A stretch of 64,000 nucleotides of DNA, taken from the NCBI GenBank assembly GCA_018343915.1, contig JABRWF010000006.1:1-64000 (forward strand), given 5' to 3'. The DNA comes from Agroathelia rolfsii (lineage: Eukaryota > Basidiomycota > Agaricomycetes > Amylocorticiales > Amylocorticiaceae). The notes below the pieces were generated by a model. It ran no database searches and was not told where the DNA came from. It was given only the letters and a program-made list of their open reading frames with translations. Shown piece after piece: positions 55,419 through 64,000 of the stretch. A program made the position numbers and the translations under genes. Position 1 is the first letter of the stretch. The number at the start of each line of letters is the position of its first letter.

Positions 55419-58400
55419 ATGACCCGAGTATGCGTGAATGATGCGAGAGAGATGCAGATGCTGTCCCCACCGCAAAACGTCCTGGCGATTCCATCTCCAC
55501 ACTCGAGCGGCTTCCAAGCTGCCTTCGAGTTGTTCCCAACGCCAACGAAGCCCTGGGAAAAGATTCAAGACTTTCTACCTACGGGGACCATTCATTTTAC
55601 CTTGAAGGAGAAATATGATGTACACTCCAATCATTTCCATGCGTCGGATGGTTGCCATGTTTTCCAGGGACAAATCTTACTTCCTCTTGTCTTGACTGCA
55701 CTCGAACAGCAGCTACTAGAGGCTCTTGATTTCTTGCATTTGCACCACTATATCCATGTAACAACTGCTCAATATTTTGATAGAGACTCCTTTACTGCTC
55801 GGGTGTATCTCATACCTCAAGACCTCCCTAATGCAGGTCATCTCTTCCGTCAACGACCGACGAATGTGGTGACGAGAGCAAGATTGTACTTGCAAGCTGT
55901 TCTGTCACATATTAATCGGGATATCGTCGCCTGGTATGGCAAAGATGATGGGTACCTGACTGGCTCCCCGCCTCATCCCTTGCTCTTAGAGGATGAAAAC
56001 GTCAGAATACTTATTTTTCCCGTGTGCTAGTAGTTGAAATGCGAGCCCCTCTCTAGATCCAGTCCATGTCAGAGGTGTACGGTAAAATTGCTTCCCCAAA
56101 TCCTGAGCCCCGGTTTTTGGAAGCTATCGATTCTCTCAGTGGCCTTCGTAGTGAGCTTTACACGTATCAGCGCCGCTCGGTCGCCAAAATGTTGGAAATG
56201 GAGTCTCTTCCCCAACCATGCCTCAATCCACTATACGTTTCTTTAGTCGGGCTGCCTCTTAATGAAGCAGCATCTCATAAAACATTTTATCTTCAGCCAT
56301 CCACCATGATCGTTCTCAGCGACCCTCCACATACGTCTCGAATTCAAGGGGGTTTGCTTTGTGAAGAATTAGGCAAGCATGTTGCCTTTCAAGTTTCATG
56401 TGCCTTTTCTGATTAACATCATTAGGAACTGGGAAGACCGTCATGATCCTTGCGTTGATCTTGGCAACTCGTAGTATTTTACCTCGGCCAGAAGAATCGC
56501 CTTTAGATTCTCGCCCTGTTACTTCACGCTTGCTCAGTCCTCGTCATCTGGCTCGAGAAAAGGTGTTAGTGCCCTCGTTCGTCGACCTGATTACACATCG
56601 CCTTGCTTCCTGTGGACATATACGACCGGAAATACAGGAACAACTTCCACCACACCTTTGGAATCGTCTTCAAATCACGACGCCTTTTTACAGCCATCAT
56701 GAACTCCCAGAAACAGGCGCTATGAGGTCTGGGCGAAAGAGAAAGCAAAGATCCGACAGAACAATGTACCTGACAACTGCCACTTTGATCGTAGTCCCAG
56801 ATAATCTGGTTGATCAATGGGATCGCGAGATTAGTAAACATGTATCTTATCCATTGCAAAAGTTGGTATTGGAGCGCAAGGCGAAGGACCTGCCTCCGGC
56901 TCAAGAGCTCACTTCACTATATGATGTTGGTATTCTTTATGGTTGTTATTGCCTCGATGAAAAGGTGCTAAAATAGTTACAACTCCTAGATTGTTCTACT
57001 TCCGCATTCACGTTAGTAGTCTCATTCGTCTCATCATAATATAACTGATCACCGACCCAATGCAGGCCTCTCTCAGGAAGCCTCGAGGGGCTTGGATCTC
57101 GAACTACTGTATAAATTACGCCCCTGTATTTGTTCTCGTTACCAGCCTTGCACCTGTCCAGGCCATCCAAAGGTCTCGCCTCTATTGCAAATTCGATGGA
57201 AACGGCTCGTGATGGATGAAGGTCATGTGTCTGGAGCCCCAGACACGCAACTGGTGCACATATGCGCCAAGCTGAGCGCGGAACGGCGATGGATCGTTAC
57301 TGGTACACCAACAACTAACCTCCTTGGACTCAGCCTTGGTAATGATGAAGTGGATATTAGCATCGGCGATGGTGATGATATGGATGAGGAACTTGACACG
57401 CAAGGTCTTGGTGACATGATTGCTGATAGTTCAATACTGGTGGACTTACGTCCTACCGATGGAGCAGTGAAACCCAATCCACGTATAAATCAGATATGGC
57501 GGTATTACTATGGAGACCTAAGACGTCTCACAAACATGCTGCGCGAGTTCCTCCAGGCGCCTTTATTTTCGGAAGGCCGTGACTCGCTTAACAAGCAGAT
57601 GATCAAGGGCCTCACTAATACCCGTGGTCCTCATATAGGCGCGGTTCGTGTGCTGAAGCAGGTGATGGAGATGTTTATGGTGCGACATCGGTGAGCACAG
57701 CCAATCGGATAGTACTGACTTATGCTGATACATCGTATGGTCAGAGCGGAAGATATTCGACAAGACATTGTGTTACCTCCCAAGAAGGAAGAAATCGTTT
57801 ATCTTGACTTACATCCCTATGCGGTCAAAAGCTACAACGCTCTCCAGGCCATTATAGCTCTCAATGCCGTCACATCTCAACGAACTGGGACGGACTATAT
57901 GTTCCATCCGGATGTATGCACTGGATTTATAATCCTAATGAATGGCCTTCCTCATACATGTTATTTAGAACATAGCAGCCATGAAGGAAACCACGCTCAA
58001 TATGTCACAGTAAGCTTTCGTGTCGAGCAAGTTCATGATGAAAATGATCATAACACTGTGATAGGTTCCTGTTCTATGGCATTTCTGACGATGTGTTTGA
58101 CGTTTCTGGAGCGCTCAAGAGATCTGCAGAGTACTTGTCCAAGGCTAAAGATAAAGGCACGACTGAAGAAGATATCAAACTCCTGCAGAATACCTATGAT
58201 TACATGTGAGTCCTTGGATCATGCCTTCTTTGAATCTCATTGACACGAAGAGCGTAACAGGCTTACTCTGGACGGGGATCATATCTGGAAAGGGATGCAC
58301 GAACAGCTCGATGTACCTTTCAGTATCCAAGGGCTCTCACCGCCCATTTTCAGGGCCTGGTCACGGATGGAGCCTCCACCGGAAATACGCGATGATGACA

Positions 58401-60123
58401 GAACGGACCTGTGGATGCCAGGAGAGGCGTTTATACAGCAAGACCGACTTATCAGTATGCGTAAGGCGGTGCATATGAAACCACTCATCAGCGAGGATAC
58501 GCTTACCGAGTACGGTCAAAGACATGCGCATATTCAGATGCTGACACACACCATCACCGCCTTGGATGAGTCAAAGAAAGTGAGGGGAAAGGGGCAGCGG
58601 TCCCATGACCACAAGAAGAACCCGAAGCAGAGTCACGATCATCTAGACGCGATTGAAGAAGGGTTGCGACAGTCACGGGAGGAGAGGGGCTCTGAGGACA
58701 CCAGGAGCCGCGACGAAGAAATTACCGCAGGTGGCCCCCCTAACGAGGAATGTGGGCGGGGGGCTCACCCTCGCATAAGACGCCAGGAGAAAAGGAACCG
58801 TCTCGTTCAGATGAAAGATGATGCGATGGCAAGGGCACAAGATGCGGGGTATAACTTCCAGGATGAAGAAGGCAAAGCTAGAGGGTTTGGCCTAGAGCCA
58901 GCGGCGACTATCCCCGAAGGCCTTTGGAATCAATGTGTGCTGAAGGACGTCCGCATCGGGAATTCTGTCTCCACCAAGCTCAATTACATTCTGAACGAGG
59001 TTTTCTAAATGCAGTCTTCTTTTCGAGGCATCTTCCTGATTCTTGTTGGTGTGTAGGTGTTGACTTTTGGATCTAAGCAGAAATTTTTGGTTTTCTCGGA
59101 CTCTGTCCTGTCACTCGCCCACGTTGCCCTTAGCCTGAAGCTGATCGGCGTTCCCTATCTCCAATTCACGACTGAAGTTGATTTACGAGCACGGGCACAG
59201 CAGGTCATGACATTTGAAACTTCTGACTCAGTCCGCGTCTTTCTAATGGAGCTTCGGCATGCGGCGCGAGGATTGTAAGGCTTTTATTCGGTATACATCA
59301 CCCGTCGTGACCTCATGATACATCCCCTTCTACAGGAATCTAATTTCGGCATCACGAATCATATTCTGCGAGCCAGTTTGGAAAGCCGACGTTGAGTTGC
59401 AGGCAATCATGGTAAGCGTATACTACTACAATCTGACGATAATAGGCAATCAGCTCAAAGTCAACTGATTGATGGTATCATCAGCGTGCTTATCGTATCG
59501 GCCAGACACGACCGTTAGTAGGTAAGAATGAACTCGTACGACGTCGTCGATGAATGGCGGCGCCCGGTACGTCCGACTGCTATCTGATACTAATTTGGTT
59601 TGTCTGTCTTTTTTTTTTTACTCTATAGTAAAGACTCTGGCCATCCGCGACACGGCAGAAGAAGCCATGGTGCAGAGGCGCCAAGCACTCAAGGGGCAGG
59701 GCGAGATTGAGTGGACGGCGAAAGACATGATCAACGAGGCGGGCATGCGTGAGTTTATCGCCGTAAGTTGCAGATACATGAAAGCAGCATGACAATGAAT
59801 GCTAATTATGGCTTTATTTGCAGAACCCACGCTTTCTTCCGGAGGAGCGAGCTGAGGCTGCGCCAGGTGTGCCCAGTGTGTATCTGGACATTCCCTTGCT
59901 CCGTCCTCGGTTCTTGGATGATGCGGAGCAAATGCAGCCTGAGTCTAAGAGGCAAGGCCCGATTCCGGAGGCAATCCGCGCAGTGGCCACTGAGAACGAA
60001 AACGGCACGCCCGATCGGTGCGGGGCAGTGCTGGCGGCGACGTCATCAATAACGTCTATGGGCGCCAGCCATATGAAGACGCCGCCATCGAAAAAAAGGA
60101 GAAAGGCAGTTGGGTTTGCCTGA
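55419..60123 (+). CDS. SNF2-family DNA-dependent ATPase/helicase (Rad5/SHPRH-like group)
   Basis: Large multi-exon gene. The first exon runs to 56000 (start 55419, or in-frame ATG 55344), then 56063-56372, 56426-56929, 56977 onward; the stop is at 60121. SNF2 motifs: [20 protein letters not shown] (the P-loop is completed across a GC-AG intron at 56373-56425); Ia, [30 protein letters not shown] (DEGH in place of DEAH); [18 protein letters not shown]-terminal lobe, [31 protein letters not shown] and [11 protein letters not shown] (motif VI). No RING finger is seen between the lobes; the insert there is long and charged (58560-58800). The C-terminal tail is basic. Role: chromatin or repair translocase by family only. 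Its 3' portion has a decayed duplicate at 62255-62530. Confidence 0.85.
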
Positions 60124-60539
60124 GGGCGACATGAAATATTCTTAATATGTTAGATTAATATTATATTATCATCGTGACCTGTAGCATGATTGGTGAATGC
60201 GATGAGGATTCAGGGATGAGATATAAGTGGTAGCACGTGACTATTGATAGCGTAATAATCCGAGCGCAAGGTGATCCAAGACCGATCCGATGATGGACGA
60301 AGAAATGGTCCTTAGCGCCGTATGCCAGCGCCCGTGATGATGCTCGTGGCCTCTCCTGACCGTGGCTCCCTATGCCAGTGCCTATATAAGCCAGCCCATC
60401 TGCTGCTACTCTCACTTCTCATCGAGGATTTACTTCGAACTTGCTCCTTTCGTCCTTTTCCCATCGATAAACGACCTCTAACGATTCTTTTCGCCGCTCC
60501 TGACGAACAACTTACGCTCTTAGTTATCTCATCATGATC
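60124..60539. promoter_or_regulatory. Promoter of the Kre9-like gene (TATA box at 60383-60389)
   Basis: TATATAA at 60383-60389 lies about 150 bp before the ATG and is followed by a CT-rich leader. From about 60248 the sequence aligns with the region upstream of the paralogue (63368 onward), including TATATAA at 63505-63511 and the GACAAACGACCTCT or GATAAACGACCTCT leader. Confidence 0.65.
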
Positions 60540-61107
60540 ATGAACGTCGCCCCCAAGTCCTTCCTCCTTGCTCTCTTCGCCCTTGTTGGCTTCTTCTTCT
60601 CTGCTGCTCTCTCTGTCCCCGTCACAGACGTGAAGAGGGATGTTTTTGTGCCCCCCGTGCTCTACCCCCATGCCGGCACCCACTGGTACACCGGCCAGAC
60701 CCACAACGTCACCTGGCAAGTAATTGCCCCAACCACGCATGCATTGAGTATACTAACTATTCGTACAGGGACACCTCCAACCATCCCGTGAACATCACTA
60801 ACAAAGAGGGTCTCATCCTCCTTCGCTATGCTGACCTCACTACTCCTTGTATGTCTTCTCTCGATGACTTGATCGAACACATACTGACGATCATTTCATT
60901 ACCCCGCAGTGATCCTCGCTCAAGGATTCGACATCTTACTCGGACGCATCGAGGTCACTGTCCCCTGGGTCCTTTCTGGTGATCAGTTCCAGGTTGTCTG
61001 TAAGTGCTACAGTTCTTCTCGCGCTCCATCTCCGTTCGCTTACTCACGCATGCGATCTAGTATTTGGTGATTCTGGGAACTTCAGCCCCTACTTCTCCAT
61101 CAACTAA
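60540..61107 (+). CDS. Small secreted protein with Kre9/Knh1-type N-terminal domain
   Basis: Four exons: 60540-60715, 60769-60848, 60910-60999, 61061-61107; 130 residues. The signal peptide is FLLALFALVGFFFSAALSVP (cleavage likely near SVP-VTD). The mature part, PHAGTHWYTGQTHNVTWDTS, then NITNKEGLILLRY and ILLGRIEVTVPWVLSGDQFQ ending FGDSGNFSPYFSIN, is the Ig-like fold of fungal Kre9/Knh1-like surface proteins, here without the usual Ser/Thr-rich GPI tail. The ATG at 60540 is preferred over 60534 because the paralogue conserves it. Intron 1 (60716-60768) starts GCAAGT and has a TACTAAC branch site. A wall-associated or extracellular role is inferred. Confidence 0.85.
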
Positions 61108-62254
61108 ATGTCCTTCCTTGGCGCGGGAAATGGAGAAGAATGCCATAACAGCATCATTATTTTCACGATTTTCTGATGCACAAACGGACTAGTTTTATAT
61201 GTACCCTATCCAAGTGAATTCGGCGTGGGATTCTTTCTTGAATCTTGCTCCGATGTCCCTTGCTGTTCTCTTTTTTGTTTTGCCTTTTTTGCTGTGGACA
61301 TTTTCTCGGACACTTGCTTTGGATTTTCAACCATTACTATGGACATTTTGGTGGAAAATTAGTCAGGAAAACACCAAAAAAAAGTCTTGTAACATTTGAT
61401 GTACACATAATTTTGCTACTCTTGTACTCATTCTTGAGTCATAAAATCCAATTATGATTACATTTTGTCTGCGCGTGTCTGCAACGGGGCCTTGATATAG
61501 GATGTTGCCAGTCTATCCTCACTATGGGATAGGCTGTGGTATGATGAAGGTGAGAGGACGAGTAATGAGATGAAATGACCTCTTTGTGCGGAACTCAATA
61601 ATCCACTAGCATCGAATCCAAGAAGTGAATAACATCTCTTGATCTATCATCCCCACCCACCATCCCCACTCTCTTATGTGTCAGCACAGCAAGAGCAATA
61701 CATACATAGTACTGCTTTATCTCATTTCTAGCAAATCATATACACTAGTTGTCATGATCACTTCGTCATTATGCCGCGATGACTACTTCCTACTCTTACG
61801 AATCTCGATAGCCCCTTGTCCCTTTCTAGAACGGCTTAATATACATGCGCCCAATTCAATTATCCCACTCATCACTGAATGGCTCGTAGACTCAGGACTA
61901 GCACTTGTGAGTCAGTTGTGACTCATGTTTCCTTCAAATCACCTGTGCATTATTGGCTTATGTTCCCTAACCAATCTCCCACTGGACCTCCATATTTTTC
62001 TCGCCAAAGCTTTTTAAACCTGTCACTATTGGTGGCTGCTAAGTGAGCGCATGCATAGTACATGGGTAATGATGCGCTGGCGCGCTTACGACAGCCAAAC
62101 AGCAGTCGACCTCATCATCAATTACTAGTACTACAAACCGCTAACTACCCCAGTACACCCATTACCTCGGCCAGCTGGCGGCTCCAACAACCGTCCCTGA
62201 ATCTATACCGATCTCTAAATTGCGTCATGAATTCCCCCGATTCTGGCTGGCGCT
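61108..62254. other. AT-rich region without recognised genes
   Basis: Short open frames only (for example 61676-61921); no domain or splice evidence. The left end is the 3' flank of the Kre9-like gene. Confidence 0.45.
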
Positions 62255-62530
62255 TAGGTGGCGGCATTTGGACTCAAGGAGAAGTTCCTGGCCATTTCCG
62301 ATTCTGTTCTGTCACTTGCTCATGCCGCTCTTGGCCTTACGCTGATCGGCGTCCGTTATCATTCACAATCAAAGTTGATCTGTATCTGTAAGCACGGGCA
62401 CATGAAGCCATAGCATTCAAACCCTCCGATAAATCGCGTCTTTCTAATGGAGCTTCGACACGCCGCATGAAGACTCGGGCTATAAGAATATAATCCGGTC
62501 TACACTGCCCGCCATGATCTACATCTCCTC
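62255..62530 (+). pseudogene. Decayed duplicate of the SNF2 helicase C-terminal exon
   Basis: Aligns with 59070-59335 of the helicase gene: shared stretches include TCTGTCACTTGCTCATGCCG against TCCTGTCACTCGCCCACGTT, CTGATCGGCGT, GCACGGGCACA and CGTCTTTCTAATGGAGCTTC. Frameshifts and stops break the reading (the phase of the [11 protein letters not shown] segment is lost). No ATPase lobe accompanies it. It lies before a second Kre9-like gene, mirroring the order of the parent pair. Confidence 0.85.
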
Positions 62531-62649
62531 TCCAGAGGCCGCTCAGGAGTTTTTTGTTTTCAATTTTTCGGGTTAGCCGGAGTTATTTATCCCCCAAGAG
62601 TGAGCGCTACGTGTAAGTGGGCCGCGCCGGTACGAATCGATGTTACATG

Positions 62650-63359
62650 TATTGCCGTTTTTGAAATAGATGGCGCGACGTGTCAACGAAAAAAAAATGG
62701 CAACCTAGCCCCCGTTACACCTTGAGTCCTGCGCGATGCACAACTCACTCGATACTGGGTATATCTTCAAAAAAATTATACGCGTTTCTTTTTATTTGAA
62801 GGGGCTGGTGCCCCATGTAATTTTTGTCCGGTAATTCGAAGTTTGAGGCCTCAGTCTTTATTAGGGAATTGACTTGAAGTTACCAACCCCCCCCCATCTG
62901 TGCACGAGCCCTTGCTTGCTCATTTCTGAGGATAATTACGTGAAACTAAGTAGAACTCTTTAACGACCTAATAGCTAGAGCTCCATACAACTTTTCATAT
63001 AAATGCATGGTGGAGAATACTGTTTGTTTGGTTAAATTCTAGCCAAGTATATAGCAATGGTTACACATAAGAAGACATATATCACTCTGGGGTTTCAAAA
63101 GAAAAGGGTGGTTTTTACCAATCTTCTGACACACTTGAATCCCTCTACTTTGGATAAAGGATTTAGTAAAAAGTTCTGGTCATGTGACCTGCTTCCACAG
63201 GATAAAAATTTTATTGGGGCAACTAGCCCCTTCAAATTCAAAGAAACAATTTTTTTTTTTGAAGATACACCCAGCATCGAGTGAGTTATGCATCGCTCAC
63301 GATGGGGATTATGTTGCCAAGTTTTCTTCCGCGCGTCATCTATTTCGGAAACGGCAATA
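62650..63359. mobile_element. 706-bp foldback-type element with long terminal inverted repeats and TA duplication
   Basis: Outer ends TTGCCG (62652) and CGGCAA (ending 63357) sit between TA dinucleotides (62650-62651, 63358-63359). The imperfect inverted repeats reach roughly 200 bp inward: CTCACTCGATACTGGGTAT (about 62747) matches in reverse ATACCCAG/ACACCCAGCATCGAGTGAG (about 63265), and GAAGGGGCTGGTGCCCCA matches TGGGGCAACTAGCCCCTTC. No transposase is encoded; the open frame at 63057-63284 is mostly inverted-repeat sequence. A non-autonomous element, probably Tc1/mariner-related from the TA duplication. Confidence 0.8.
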
Positions 63360-63640
63360 ACCAGCACAATGATCAATGATCCGAGCCCAAGGCGATCCAA
63401 GGGTCTAAGGAACTTGAATATGCTCGATTACCTTGGCGCGGTATGCCAGCACCCGTGAGGTCTCTCCTGGCCGTGGCTCCTATGCCAATGCTTATGCTGG
63501 TCTCTATATAAGCCATCTAGCCTACTGTGGCTGCTGCTCTCCATCGAGGACTTGGTTTCTCTCTTCGATTTCTATTCATTCCTTTTTCATTGACAAACGA
63601 CCTCTGACGAGCTCACGCCACTAGCTATCTTATCATAATC
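63360..63640. promoter_or_regulatory. Promoter of the second Kre9-like gene (TATA box at 63505-63511)
   Basis: Duplicate of the 60248-60539 promoter, with CCGTGGCTCC, TATATAAGCCA and the pyrimidine-rich leader conserved. Confidence 0.6.
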
Positions 63641-64000
63641 ATGAACACCGTCTCTAAATCATGCCTCCTCACCCTCTTCGCTCTTGTTGGCCTCTTCTTC
63701 TCGACTGTTCTCTCTGCCCCCGTTACAGGCTTGAAGAGAGATATATTCACGCCGCCTGTGCTTTACCCCCATGCCGGCACCCATTGGTACACCGGTCAGA
63801 CCCACAACGTCACCTGGCAAGTATCTACCCCAAATTTCCAACGGGTATGTACTTTTTGGTCTAAGTATCATCACAGGGACACCTCAAACCATCCTGCGAA
63901 AATCACCGACAGATACGGGGGTCTCATAACCCTCCGCTACGACAACTTCAGTACTCCTTGTATGTCCTCCCTCTTGATGGTCACTGGCATATGATTTGAT
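63641..64000 (+). CDS. Second Kre9-like small secreted protein (runs off the window)
   Basis: Paralogue of the gene at 60540. Exon 1 is 63641-63816, exon 2 is 63877-63959; the rest lies beyond the window. Reads SCLLTLFALVGLFFSTVLSA as signal peptide, then PHAGTHWYTGQTHNVTWDTS and KITDRYGGLITLRYDNFSTP. It keeps the GC donor of intron 1 (GCAAGTATC at 63817), the same intron phases and the same promoter, so it appears intact as far as visible. Confidence 0.85.

Noticed and set aside
63057..63284. 75-codon open frame as a transposase remnant
   Set aside because: It largely reads through the inverted repeat of the 706-bp element and has no catalytic motif.
1..64000. CRISPR arrays, prophage or bacterial operons
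   Set aside because: The window is eukaryotic with spliced genes; the only repeat arrays are the subtelomeric modules, the Hsp70-derived repeat and the minisatellite.

Overview
The window is the end of a chromosome from a filamentous basidiomycete (Agaricomycetes type). Evidence: C-rich telomere-like tracts at position 1, genes packed with 47-70 nt introns carrying CTAAC/CTRAC branch sites, and proteins of basidiomycete flavour (Zn2Cys6 factor, Dad3, Pam17, a secreted Kre9-like family). I cannot fix the genus.

1-6.3 kb is subtelomere. Five modules of two families (A x3, B x2) are separated by short CCCCTAA-like tracts. Each module carries, in the same orientation, a sequence that folds as a type I hammerhead ribozyme. 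Copies share 3' ends and differ by 5' truncation, as expected for non-autonomous retroelements primed on chromosome ends (Penelope-like/Coprina-like). Then follow Hsp70-derived fragments broken by two solo LTRs, each with its own perfect 5-bp target duplication, and a GAGTGAGTATGTCCCC-type minisatellite.

7-31 kb is conserved, gene-dense chromosome arm: an SH3 membrane protein, an Aim21-like disordered protein, a Trf4-type poly(A) polymerase divergent from TDP1, a 280-bp MITE, a GNAT acetyltransferase, a choline-transporter-like protein divergent from DASH subunit Dad3, ARPC1, an aldo/keto reductase and the ribosome-biogenesis factor Lcp5/neuroguidin.

31-44 kb holds two transcription factors, a bHLH protein and a Zn2Cys6 protein, with a 6.9-kb stretch between them in which I find no gene. 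44-55 kb returns to housekeeping genes: a Bet1-type SNARE, proteasome lid subunits Rpn6 and Rpn7 head to head over a 206-bp shared promoter, mitochondrial tRNA 2-thiouridylase, a second SH3 membrane protein and Pam17.

55-64 kb holds a SNF2-family helicase followed by a small secreted Kre9-like gene. A second, decayed copy of this pair (helicase fragment, then a Kre9-like paralogue running off the window) follows and is interrupted by a 706-bp terminal-inverted-repeat element.

A recurring trait is use of GC-AG introns: nine among about 74 introns I could place, in five genes plus one paralogue. All gene models were spliced by eye from reading-frame continuity and family conservation.
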